From positions 1 to 37,996 of the IMG/VR virus record IMGVR_UViG_3300023184_000287: DNA of 37,996 bases; one strand, 5' to 3'. The notes beneath the pieces were generated by a model. It was not told the DNA's origin. It did not search any database and saw only the letters and a list, made by a program, of their open reading frames with translations. The DNA is from a virus. Below, piece by piece: positions 19,701 through 26,250 of this stretch; positions within the stretch are counted from its first letter, which is position 1, and each line of letters starts with the position of its first letter. Position numbers and translations under genes: made by a program.

Positions 19701-21052
19701 TTACCAACACAGCAGGGGTGTCTGAAACAGAAATTGAAAAACGGTTAATGGATGGACTATCGGGTGTGTCTTCTGAACCTGCTGGTTTTAGGGTTATTGA
19801 TAGACAAACTGGCGAAATTATTCCACAAAAATATAAACTGTTAGATAACCAAATGCCTATGTACGAGGATTTTCCAACTACTAATGCTGTGTCTGGACCT
19901 TTACCTAACATCGGTGAAGCAACAAGAGTTGCTCTCACGGATGGTTGGTCGCAGCTTGGTCAAAAATATCCATCACTTGTTGTTAGCCAAGAGTTTAAAG
20001 ATGTTTGGGGTAATGCCCAATACTTTTCTAACCCTAAATTTGTTTCAGAACTATCACAATACATTGGTGGGTTTACCAAATTCCATAAAGCTTATGCAAC
20101 ACTAACACCAGGCTTTCATGTTCGTAATGCGATAGGTAATGCTTTTCAATATGTTCTTGCCGGTGGCAAAATGGAAAACATTAAAGTAGCAACAGATATT
20201 CACTTCAAATGGATTGAAGCATACAAGAAAGGTATTCCATGGGAAACCTTTCTTAAAACCGAAGTTCCTTTAGAACATCATGCTGCAGCAATGATTGGTC
20301 GAGATGCAATGCTTGGTTCTGGTGGTGGCATTTATGGAGACATTTTTCATCAAGTTGTTAAAGGCAGCAAACTTTATGACAACAAACTGACACGTTTCTC
20401 ACAAAAATGGGGTCAACAGTCAGACAACTTTTCACGTTTCCTTCTTGGTTTTGACGGTGCCAAACAAGGCATGAACCGTGAATTTGCTACAGCTAGAGTT
20501 CGTAAGTTTTATTTTGATTACGAAGACTTGTCCAAGATGGATAAAGTAGCAAAACAATTTGTTCCGTTCTGGTTGTGGACTTCAAGAAATTTGCCTTTAC
20601 AAATTGAAAACATGTATCTAAACCCTAAACCATATTTGATTTACAACAGTATGGTTCGTAATCTTCGAGACAAAGAAGCAGAACAGCGTGGACCTTTGCC
20701 ACAATGGTTAACACAAGTTGGAGCATTCAGAATCCCGGGTGTTGGGGCTTACGCTGCACCGGACTTAAACTTTACAAGAGTTCAACAACAATTAGAACAG
20801 TTCCAGAACCCTAAAAAATTGGGAACAAACCTTAACCCATTATTTAGAGTTCCAATTGAACAAGTTATGGGACAAAACTTGTTCAATGATAAAGAAATTG
20901 CAACACCTCAAGATAGGCTTGTAAATTTTTTGCAAGGACTTGTTGTGCCTGTAGCAACTGGCGATAGATTGCTTAACTCTTATGGTGATGCCAAAATTAA
21001 TGCGTGGTTAAGTTTCTTTGGAAGTCCAATCAAAAAAATTAAGGAGCCATAA
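13706..21052 (+). CDS. Giant virion protein, 2448 aa (ejection / polyvalent-type)
   Basis: The longest gene, about 19% of the window. The N terminus (TVLDTPRRAVISGVRELVDV at about 52-71, GFVGDVALDPLTYATLGS near 115-135) and C terminus are the recognisable parts. The C-terminal region (about 2130-2330) contains LTPGFHVRNAIGNAFQYVLA, then KFYFDYEDLSKMDKVAKQFV and PFWLWTSRNLPLQIEN. It resembles the conserved C-terminal module of large podovirus internal proteins and phage polyvalent proteins (LPD38-like). About 600-1800 is Lys/Asn/Glu-rich, coiled-coil-like and noticeably more AT-rich. No lytic transglycosylase, helicase or methylase motif was seen. Likely role: ejected structural protein helping DNA entry. 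Confidence 0.6.
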   Translation: MVQDNSSFLDKLNKISQGVPVSNNTSGWKLPQIQPTVPVAPPKGSSTPLSILGNVLKPLTVLDTPRRAVISGVRELVDVLDSDPNTNASLGDWWKQTKNASYGFGTAFPMGGWGGKIIGFVGDVALDPLTYATLGSTVSAKAVVKGAVNEAGEALTTRAALGGLKNVSGREGREALANLARQRLKKFQAEGMKFADNEIETLVKDIAAKGKQALPGFLADDIGIRGPGIYYFGSRVKVPGSDVIGKFVERGLTKTRLGLVSPKFKLNPGQYLHNIKTPEGVGNIADLGPDQIRKWRVGLANGTLTPKEADFAIVGLHATEAQRLAAAKATENATQMAWPVMQDRNVTIHKNILHKVLENQPYEVVDESMRPSLELAAQSVRNLFDAFYDDLDNTFRAIDPNYPLRKKGSYVPLMESDDAIKARIRVGEEQFDELIGKQPLSDSQRTASSFRGRSTQPGDNFFGHILKEEDINHTTLNQMARNSVDPLKPSLTYDLFETDIQAILGKYVRHYSQQKGVAGLMGDVLSNGPEYMKRWDQMLPIDAEHAAMYADKLPKDLNVIHVNTSKMSNAILTPSMEGVNISNVINDVVEQNDKINKSWQIFGEQLENNGPDSPFGKITTRRNDLNDQLKAIAANPESLDNAELLQKFALEHQQLVDEQRKIVQNAWRQTEPQVTAVSIRKPDIQYTPNQKSHLEVIQQTQNGNDAYLPNLNNTLDGAYSKLDEVSKKQLDDIAQGPQTPKEYGAVYNRPPENVDKRLANTVKTEEEQFAKELKLKKERLSTIPKLIDKARDKIAKAKETSELIPLYVFDVAKKSYVKKGENFVPINAVKRQLRTVEASHAVQDVLIHQSAYAEINLEIAAGRTLSDNQIADIFKKHTEYFVRKNETDKFELRILNKLFSSIEENNYLTQYPPYKNMSNKQKLEFAMENISFPKTVNGDEIIDTEYVENALVKHYLTLSKPSNENKKLTQELLNLNDNRTKDLEHIVAFREPEKKSSWLAQADKTEETLAQNPAVVQHARNVKTGPIKSVLEKRVKFFQKYKTENGSVLESSFNNYLKEIKVKAQEYRNRISNQGPIRAKLLEKEEAFNTFVTNHNNAIQNFQNSVVNFNSRKSLETAFYKSFPQYKENGVGERFLQAFFNENENYLTFLNQIPFSNPDAIMTYADIEIAIHVLEKNSKFSTKQTQKFRELLSGVQGLSENKVKYMDFKSMMDETLKIKMLTHIDKASEASKLSLLEQVNQQRQYILRIQSQATKLEQEYLSLTPENFFRQPKGSLVVDKATNLGEVPQRTLVPNIEDVVDSKTKPHWTEAKITSMEENEFYPQAKAVEKRANLLLHLSNINGESVDWSLANTAPPLLHRGKPMSVSEGKWSSLINTQDLTYMPDDEINSILMWLREPATMAAIAPEELAKNAGYISDEKRMNLFVDYIYKNQTHAIANETRVASRKNFVTTAWNKSDSNKFLSTIDENKRILELYHSKQNKANPVSVIHSALSESEFTSNMRKAELVQANDWDSSFGTNLDNEMEALVAKRNETVKLLSATDQFEPFTDLNRPKLNEDKPILGSSRKGSKINRVQGIQIEGTNFTPNNSDYLYYLRVVKVPKEILDGPLENLNNYIATLDTNSVSGLNKMAASIDDVLRTPLESKSVEQIKKEIEILRTIRIEKIDTPYTTKNKIINLIRERESILSVIEPSSYKPRIAPTVDEIKIANKKSAEIKSSWKSIRNRARTTEQQKNIDKWYTDKMMQWTTLDIREKQKVAEYFKNYADNPDFEAAYFEAKRFVKPETQYIEGANATPTSEVSSVANPSSGYYERPLDVPSTDENIYDSFGPTGTESQDLSRATGEPLRQLPATPENMARYEPVSGYDPNLSYMENLKATGKEVPEPNPTNLPSAKPYVRPLEEILKAEKQAKVNANIQGLRSIETRAAATDVWQQTMAETRETLSASLRTPIIGVGNQDKVLTEKIQVALNLLQDVEKRGSMTPIESVLIENGLHEANFITNTAGVSETEIEKRLMDGLSGVSSEPAGFRVIDRQTGEIIPQKYKLLDNQMPMYEDFPTTNAVSGPLPNIGEATRVALTDGWSQLGQKYPSLVVSQEFKDVWGNAQYFSNPKFVSELSQYIGGFTKFHKAYATLTPGFHVRNAIGNAFQYVLAGGKMENIKVATDIHFKWIEAYKKGIPWETFLKTEVPLEHHAAAMIGRDAMLGSGGGIYGDIFHQVVKGSKLYDNKLTRFSQKWGQQSDNFSRFLLGFDGAKQGMNREFATARVRKFYFDYEDLSKMDKVAKQFVPFWLWTSRNLPLQIENMYLNPKPYLIYNSMVRNLRDKEAEQRGPLPQWLTQVGAFRIPGVGAYAAPDLNFTRVQQQLEQFQNPKKLGTNLNPLFRVPIEQVMGQNLFNDKEIATPQDRLVNFLQGLVVPVATGDRLLNSYGDAKINAWLSFFGSPIKKIKEP

Positions 21053-21546
21053 TGAAAAAAGTATACACAGGCAACAGCGACGGAGTCGGTTCAGGTGAAC
21101 GGCCTGGATTAACTGAACTAATTAAACATCTTGTTTATTTCAGCGAAGGTGCGTTGTGGAACAACGGCACCTTCGTAAACAGGCCCATGAGAGGGTCAGA
21201 CAACCTATCTGTGCACGCTACAGGACGTGCAGTGGACCTTAGCTATCGTAAAACACCAACTAAAGGGCGACGTGATGGGCGTAAGATGGCAGAACACATT
21301 GCAGACTTTCTTGTCCGACACAACGATGTGTTGGGTATCGAGATGATACTGGACTACAACCCTAAGCCTTTTGGGCGTGGGTTTAAGTGGACTAGGAATA
21401 CTTGGGAGAACTACACTAAGCTAACAATTCATGGTGCGCCAGACGGTGACTGGCTCCACATAGAACTCAGTCCGCTTTTATCGGACTCGAAGGTGAAGGT
21501 TCGGGAAGCGTTTCTGAAACTGTTTCCTCAGGATTTAAAAAACTAA
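21052..21546 (+). CDS. M15-type peptidase, probable endolysin
   Basis: 164 aa. Zinc-ligand motifs of M15 (D-Ala-D-Ala carboxypeptidase-like) enzymes are visible: SVHATGRAVDLSY with H55 and D62, and GDWLHIEL with H136 and catalytic-type E138. The N terminus (YTGNSDGVGSGERPGLTELI) and NRPMRGSDNLS match phage M15 lysins that cut peptidoglycan cross-links. There is no signal peptide, so release would need a holin. It is the last rightward structural-block gene, overlaps the giant gene stop (TAATG), and its 3' end overlaps the convergent gene by 80 nt. Confidence 0.8.
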   Translation: MKKVYTGNSDGVGSGERPGLTELIKHLVYFSEGALWNNGTFVNRPMRGSDNLSVHATGRAVDLSYRKTPTKGRRDGRKMAEHIADFLVRHNDVLGIEMILDYNPKPFGRGFKWTRNTWENYTKLTIHGAPDGDWLHIELSPLLSDSKVKVREAFLKLFPQDLKN

Positions 21547-21859
21547 TAATTTCAGGGCGTTGAGAAAACTTGCCTTTTAGATACTCTTGGAAATGCATAT
21601 CATCTCCATACCGTGGTTGGAGTATGCCCATACTTAACGGTGCAACATAAATAATCATTTCATGTGGTATTGCCATAGTACCGCAGAAGTTACTGCCGTC
21701 TTGGTCGATTGTGGACGCAACATGTAGATAGTTGTTTTGGTCATGCACAATGTAGCCAATGGTGACATTGGGTGTTTCCGGTTTAGGTGAGTAAGCATCT
21801 AAATTCATCCACTCGTCTTCCGAATATGCATCTGTCCATAGCACAATTACTGGTCTCAT
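21467..21859 (-). CDS. Hypothetical protein, 130 aa
   Basis: Last gene of the leftward replication operon. The N terminus (MRPVIVLWTDAYSEDEWMNL) and core (NVTIGYIVHDQNNYLHVAST, then FCGTMAIPHEMIIYVAPL) look like a compact beta-rich domain found as an uncharacterised small phage protein. The C-terminal 30 residues are a Pro/Ser/Glu tail (SETLPEPSPSSPIKAD), and that tail is what overlaps antisense to the lysin gene. The start has GGAG nine bases upstream. Function unknown. Confidence 0.65.
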   Translation of the reverse strand: MRPVIVLWTDAYSEDEWMNLDAYSPKPETPNVTIGYIVHDQNNYLHVASTIDQDGSNFCGTMAIPHEMIIYVAPLSMGILQPRYGDDMHFQEYLKGKFSQRPEIISFLNPEETVSETLPEPSPSSPIKAD

Positions 21860-21880
21860 ATTGTATTACTCCATTTTGTA

Positions 21881-22162
21881 TTATTCATAGGGGTTAATAT
21901 CTTCCTGAACTAAATGTTGTTCAACTGCTCCAATAAAAGAATCCATAAATTGAACAATGTGCATCCAATCTTTGATGCTTCCATGTTTGCCTTTAGCGTA
22001 CGAACGGCAAAGTTTAATTGCACTATCATTGCTTGCACTAAGAACAATGTTGACTCCATTGTTTAAGTTGCGCTCAACGACTTCTGCACTGGTTTCCATT
22101 TCCTCAATTTGATTGGCTGGAATAATGTCATATATCCAGTCTTGAGAATTTTCACTTGACAT
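21881..22162 (-). CDS. Hypothetical acidic protein, 93 aa
   Basis: The start is placed at the ATG at 22162 (MSSENSQDWIYDIIPANQIE) because it overlaps the 3' end of the upstream 47-aa gene by 11 nt, giving normal coupling; the frame is open to 22189. The protein is acidic and mixed alpha/beta, with ASNDSAIKLCRSYAKGKHGS in the middle and no known motif. Confidence 0.6.
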   Translation of the reverse strand: MSSENSQDWIYDIIPANQIEEMETSAEVVERNLNNGVNIVLSASNDSAIKLCRSYAKGKHGSIKDWMHIVQFMDSFIGAVEQHLVQEDINPYE

Positions 22163-22295
22163 GTTTTTTCTTTTTAGCATTATGAACATACAAACAATTA
22201 GTGTTTAATCCATTTTCCATTATGCCTTGCCCAACATCTACTGGACCATAATGTTCAGTTAATATTTTAGCAATCTCTGCAACATTGACCGGCAT
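22152..22295 (-). CDS. Hypothetical 47-aa protein
   Basis: A short gene filling the gap between two longer ones. TGAAATG links the stop of the HTH-Nmad1 gene to this ATG. The product begins MPVNVAEIAKILTEHYGPVD and ends with NTNCLYVHNAKKKKHVK, a basic tail. Tight packing with both neighbours and a sensible amino-acid make-up support translation; function unknown. Confidence 0.55.
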   Translation of the reverse strand: MPVNVAEIAKILTEHYGPVDVGQGIMENGLNTNCLYVHNAKKKKHVK

Positions 22296-22296
22296 T

Positions 22297-23151
22297 TCAA
22301 ATCCAATCACCAATTGACTCGTTCGCATAATTTTCTCCTAGTTCTAAACTAAATGTTTCATCGTTAAGCATCAATGCCACTACACAATAGCCAACAATGT
22401 CTCGTAACGTGTCTAGAAGGGATTCATTTTTTGCTTCAAATTTATGTGTTTTTAAATTAATTAACCGCTCAATTTTGTCAGACAAACGAACAAGAACACC
22501 CTGCATGCCAAACTTAAGAATATTTTTATGGCCATAATCATGTTGTTTTCGAGCCAACAATGTACTCATTTCACCAGAATCCCATTCATTTTTTAAACGC
22601 AACTCCTGAATTGCCTGTATTGCTATCTCTGTCCAAAGCAACGAAACAGGAGTTTCGTTTGCTTCAAACAAACATATTCTTCCAGAGTTGCACAACGTAT
22701 CCAACTTTTTGGTATCTGCTTCTTTTGGTTCTCCAGCAAATGATGCAATATGCATTACCCATTGACTAGCTGATTGTTCCCATGTGTTAACCACTCTGAC
22801 CTTCTTTCTAATTAAAGGATGCATTGTTAATAATTGCTGCAGTCTAGCATAGGCATTGTTTTTTAAACGCCATGCGTGTGGCTTGGAAACGCCAAGGCGT
22901 TTGCCAAGCTCATCAAAAGATATGAACTCACTGTTTACTGCGTTCACAATGAATTGGTCCTGTTCATTGAGTTGTTCAATGCACATGGCGACAGCTTCTC
23001 GTAACGGCTGTAATTCCTCAATTGACTCTTCTACTACATCAGATATTGAAAGCATTAACGCTTCCATCATCGTCTGTGGACGTTGTTTATTTAGATAAGA
23101 TGTGATGAAGACATTGTTGTCTTGAGGTATATCACTCTTCGACATTGCCAT
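22297..23151 (-). CDS. Sigma-region-4-like HTH fused to an Nmad1 (DUF1599)-like domain
   Basis: 284 aa with two recognisable parts. Residues about 58-108 (LNEQDQFIVNAVNSEFISFD, then ELGKRLGVSKPHAWRLKN) have the pattern of a sigma-70 region 4 helix-turn-helix. Residues about 198-268 carry RKQHDYGHKN, VRLSDKIERLINL and ESLLDTLRDIVGYCVVAL, the pattern of DUF1599/Nmad1, a domain linked in comparative genomics to phage nucleotide modification. About 125-165 is an unassigned linker domain. It overlaps the upstream nuclease gene by 20 nt. Start at 23151 or 23145 is unresolved. A DNA-binding regulator or a nucleotide-metabolism enzyme with an HTH are both possible. Confidence 0.6.
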   Translation of the reverse strand: MAMSKSDIPQDNNVFITSYLNKQRPQTMMEALMLSISDVVEESIEELQPLREAVAMCIEQLNEQDQFIVNAVNSEFISFDELGKRLGVSKPHAWRLKNNAYARLQQLLTMHPLIRKKVRVVNTWEQSASQWVMHIASFAGEPKEADTKKLDTLCNSGRICLFEANETPVSLLWTEIAIQAIQELRLKNEWDSGEMSTLLARKQHDYGHKNILKFGMQGVLVRLSDKIERLINLKTHKFEAKNESLLDTLRDIVGYCVVALMLNDETFSLELGENYANESIGDWI

Positions 23152-23572
23152 CGTGTGCGGAATGATAAAGAAGTGGCATCACTTCTTCAGGTAACAACAA
23201 ATAACCTTTCGCTGGGTTATTGCTGCCCTCCGCAAACAATCTTATTCTTGATTCTGGTAATGTCTTAATATAACGCTTCAATCTATCGGTTGATATAACA
23301 ATCATTGCTTCATTTAAAGTATACACATAGACCCACCACTGTGCTTCTGTTACCATTAACCCAGAGTCTTTCCAACCATGCTTTCTAGGGTTTTGAGCTA
23401 TTTCTACAACCATTCTGCCATTACGGTAACGGTCAGACTTAACCTCAAATGAACCGTTAACGATTCCCTGCAGGAATCGTTTAACTTGGTCTTCACCTTT
23501 CTTGCCAAAAGCCAAGTCAGTTTTGAAGTTGTATTTACCTGTAGCCGGGATATCCCATCTAGATTCTTTCAC
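23132..23572 (-). CDS. PD-(D/E)XK-type nuclease
   Basis: 146 aa. The catalytic core is suggested by DLAFGKKGEDQVKRFLQG (N-terminal helix with Glu), then FEVKSDRYRNGRMVVEIAQN (E-x-K of the PD-(D/E)XK fold, about 42-61) and SGLMVTEAQWWVYV. This order is typical of small phage endonucleases or resolvase-like enzymes that process recombination or replication intermediates. It overlaps RusA by 4 nt. Two resolvase-type nucleases side by side suggests different substrates. Confidence 0.7.
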   Translation of the reverse strand: MKESRWDIPATGKYNFKTDLAFGKKGEDQVKRFLQGIVNGSFEVKSDRYRNGRMVVEIAQNPRKHGWKDSGLMVTEAQWWVYVYTLNEAMIVISTDRLKRYIKTLPESRIRLFAEGSNNPAKGYLLLPEEVMPLLYHSAHDGNVEE

Positions 23573-23910
23573 AACTTCCTCAATTCCAAACTAACAATTT
23601 GTCTATCATCTGTGTACGCTACACCATTTAGCCCGTCAAGAACCGACTTAGCGTAATTGTCTATATCTCCACGCAATTTTGATGGATTACTTTCGTTCTG
23701 CATTGACTGAATAGTTATTTCAGTTTTATCGTTATCAAATATTAAAGTAATATGAAGTGGCCCTTCGGCAAACAGAACACCCGAATAAGCGTCAGCAATA
23801 CTTTGTTCATATTCTTTAGTTTGTGTAGGCGTATATGTACGACCTGTTCGAGTCATACGTGGACGTTGTTTAGCTTTAGGTCTAAAATTAAAAGTTTGTT
23901 TGTGAATCAT
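23569..23910 (-). CDS. rusA: RusA-family Holliday junction resolvase
   Basis: 113 aa, normal for RusA. Motifs are KQRPRMTRTGRTYTP (N-terminal basic strand) and RGDIDNYAKSVLDGLNGVAY plus TDDRQI, with the acidic cluster (D-x-D and the following TDD) that coordinates magnesium in RusA. It cuts four-way junctions formed during replication and recombination so that DNA can be packaged. It overlaps both neighbours by 4 nt (ATGA), so it is in a coupled operon. Confidence 0.88.
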   Translation of the reverse strand: MIHKQTFNFRPKAKQRPRMTRTGRTYTPTQTKEYEQSIADAYSGVLFAEGPLHITLIFDNDKTEITIQSMQNESNPSKLRGDIDNYAKSVLDGLNGVAYTDDRQIVSLELRKL

Positions 23911-24788
23911 TCGCCGTACACATCGGAAATAATTTTCATTAGATGTTCTTCTCCATCTTCTCTATTATGAAATTTACCCCATTGCATATCTGCTGTACGG
24001 ATAATACCATAAGCCAACTGTAGTGGCACACCATCAGACCTAAGGCGATACGCAAGCCTTACAAGCGTTCCTGAACGGTCTGAATCAGCCAATGGCCCAT
24101 TAAGAAACATTTTTAACGTGTAAGGAGTCAACAACGTTTTTGCTATATCAACTGGCATTGGTGGGGTAGAGCCACTAATTATTGCTGGTTGCTTAGGCAC
24201 ATACATGTTTGCCAAAGGTGTCAACAACTCTTGAACTGTTCTGCTTTGCATTGCATCTATAAGAAAAACTTCAAGACTCATACGATTGTCGTTACTATCC
24301 AACATGTATCGAACTTTTGCTGATTCAAACAAATCACCCGGATATGGTAAACGAACATAGTTCCCATAACCTGATGCTTCTTCTTGTTTGGGGTTGATTT
24401 CTTTTGCAGGTACTTTAACTGCGTTATGTGCGGCGAGTAATGCTCGCCGCATAATCCAAGCTTCTATTGGTTTGTCAACAAACACCCACACATGAAAACC
24501 TTTAACAGTTTGCTCAACCCAAGATGTTATCCCTTTTATTTTTAACGCAAGCTGTATATTACGCGCCTGGTCAATGTCGTTCACATCAATGTCTGAACAC
24601 CCCCACATCACCGTGTTGTTATCTAACAGCGGATATATGCCGATGTATTCTTGACCCCACAGATGTTTTGTGAACCGCGACTCATCAACAGGTTCTTTAA
24701 TACAACCACCTTCCCAAGAGCCGTACACATCTGTACGGCCTTGGAACAAGGTTGCAAAGTCCTGAATTAAAACAGAGTTATCTTTCAT
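23907..24788 (-). CDS. Archaeo-eukaryotic-type primase (AEP)
   Basis: 293 aa. AEP signature residues are visible: WGCSDIDV (metal-binding D-x-D at about 66-68), TVKGFHVWVFVD (about 94-105, with the nucleotide-binding His) and EINPKQEEASGYGNYVRLPY, the pattern seen in TOTE/phage AEPs. The C-terminal ~90 residues are helical and could be a primase C-terminal domain. It would synthesise primers for replication, possibly extending them as a primase-polymerase. It overlaps the helicase gene by 11 nt. Confidence 0.8.
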   Translation of the reverse strand: MKDNSVLIQDFATLFQGRTDVYGSWEGGCIKEPVDESRFTKHLWGQEYIGIYPLLDNNTVMWGCSDIDVNDIDQARNIQLALKIKGITSWVEQTVKGFHVWVFVDKPIEAWIMRRALLAAHNAVKVPAKEINPKQEEASGYGNYVRLPYPGDLFESAKVRYMLDSNDNRMSLEVFLIDAMQSRTVQELLTPLANMYVPKQPAIISGSTPPMPVDIAKTLLTPYTLKMFLNGPLADSDRSGTLVRLAYRLRSDGVPLQLAYGIIRTADMQWGKFHNREDGEEHLMKIISDVYGE

Positions 24789-25809
24789 GAAAGTTTCTTA
24801 AATACTGTTCAGGCAAATCACCATTTGTTAAAGCTGACAAACGACCAGTTCTCAAATCTATTTCAAAATCAATATCATCTAGCAACTGACCTGCTGGCCT
24901 TTTGTTTTTTAACAAGTTTATAGTAAGAGTGTACTCATGTATCTTGGCATCATACCTTAACGAATCTAACCGCTCTAATGTTTTCTCTGAATGAGTTTTA
25001 TCTAACTTAAACATCAACTCATTTATTTCAGCCATGATTTGGTACTTTTTGCGCCTGACACCAATAACAGCAGTGGCTTGTTGTTCACCACCAAAAGCAC
25101 CAGATGACATAGTGAGCTTTGCACCATCTGAACCAGCATGACGAGATGTTTGATGCAACACCAAAAGTGGAATATCATGTCGTCTGCCAAACGACTTGAG
25201 AAACACTGCTTTGTCAGGAACTGTTTCCCCTGCTTGCACAAGGTCTAGATAGTCCACAACAAGTAGGTCAGGGATTTGTCCCCACACATCACACACTTCG
25301 TTATACGCGCGTTCCATATCTAAAGCCGTTAATGGCTGGTCAAAGACTGCTAGATGTGGGAAATTTTCTTCTGCGGTTTGCCTAAGCAAATCTATTGCTT
25401 CTCTATCGTCCATTGCAACACGACGCTCAAGTTCTCGAGCATCGATGCCGTGAAACATGCATGTAAGTTTAGTTAACACTAATTGGCGTGGTTCATCAGG
25501 GATAAACATTGCAATGTGTTTGTCACGGTTCTGCTGTAAAGAATGTAGTAGTAGCAATGTCTTGCCACCATGCGCAAACCCCAACATCATTGCCATTTCG
25601 CCTGCAGCAATGCCACGCATCTCTGCATCTATTTCTGCTAACCCTAGGTGCACTCGTTCTTGCGGGCTTTGTGCCCACCGTACAAAAGAATGAGCCGCCT
25701 CTGAAAGCGGCTCATACAATCTGTACTCTGGTGGAGGACTAATCGGTGGGGAACTTTGATTCCCCACCGTGTCCCAACCCGCAGATATTTGTTCTGCGGT
25801 TAATTTCAT
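24778..25809 (-). CDS. DnaB-like replicative helicase (RecA-fold ATPase)
   Basis: 343 aa. Walker A is GFAHGGKT (about 77-84), Walker B LLVVDYLDL, and a downstream sensor/arginine-finger region is SSGAFGGEQQATAVIGVRRK. It lacks the long N-terminal domain of host DnaB, as is common in phage helicases. It would unwind DNA ahead of the fork, working with the adjacent primase. The ATG directly abuts the upstream stop (TAAATG). Confidence 0.82.
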   Translation of the reverse strand: MKLTAEQISAGWDTVGNQSSPPISPPPEYRLYEPLSEAAHSFVRWAQSPQERVHLGLAEIDAEMRGIAAGEMAMMLGFAHGGKTLLLLHSLQQNRDKHIAMFIPDEPRQLVLTKLTCMFHGIDARELERRVAMDDREAIDLLRQTAEENFPHLAVFDQPLTALDMERAYNEVCDVWGQIPDLLVVDYLDLVQAGETVPDKAVFLKSFGRRHDIPLLVLHQTSRHAGSDGAKLTMSSGAFGGEQQATAVIGVRRKKYQIMAEINELMFKLDKTHSEKTLERLDSLRYDAKIHEYTLTINLLKNKRPAGQLLDDIDFEIDLRTGRLSALTNGDLPEQYLRNFHER

Positions 25810-26250
25810 TTACGCTCTAGTCTTTGGAGCCCAATAAGCTTTTTCACCTTCAACAGACTTGAACCAAGGACGTTTTGCATTAACTGCTAGCCCGTCACGG
25901 TTGTCATACACCTTGGTTACACCATCACGTTTGCACGCTTTGATAAGCCAATCAGGTAAATCACCATGCTGTTTTCCAATAATCTGCAACGCCTCGCCAG
26001 AGGTAGAAGGGGAACCACTTTCGACTGGCGTTGCATTAAATGTTTTCTTAACCATCTCATACACATTTGCTTGTGTTTGTGCTGGTGCTTGAGCGCTCAT
26101 CTCATCAATGGCCTCAAAAATAATTTCTTTAACACTTGAAAACAACGTTGCAAACTCGCCAACTTTTGCATCAGTGTTTCCTTCTTTACTAACCAAGTCT
26201 GCAGCGATTTTAGCTGCAACTTGCGTGATAATTGCCCTGTCCTTATCCAT
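25810..26250 (-). CDS. Replication-module hypothetical protein, 146 aa
   Basis: The N-terminal half is helical and acidic (IITQVAAKIAADLVSK onward), followed by a Ser/Thr/Pro linker (about 78-88). The C-terminal compact part is LPDWLIKACKRDGVTKVYDN, then RPWFKSVEGEKAYW. It lies between helicase and nuclease, where single-stranded-DNA binding or loader proteins often sit, and the aromatic C-terminal module could bind DNA. That is inference; no family is recognised. The start overlaps the nuclease stop (TAATG). Confidence 0.55.
   Translation of the reverse strand: MDKDRAIITQVAAKIAADLVSKEGNTDAKVGEFATLFSSVKEIIFEAIDEMSAQAPAQTQANVYEMVKKTFNATPVESGSPSTSGEALQIIGKQHGDLPDWLIKACKRDGVTKVYDNRDGLAVNAKRPWFKSVEGEKAYWAPKTRA

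Noticed and set aside
13706-21052. Giant gene as a siphovirus tape-measure protein
   Set aside because: No tail tube, tape-measure chaperone or baseplate genes nearby; the order portal-adaptor-nozzle and the C-terminal motifs fit a podovirus internal protein.
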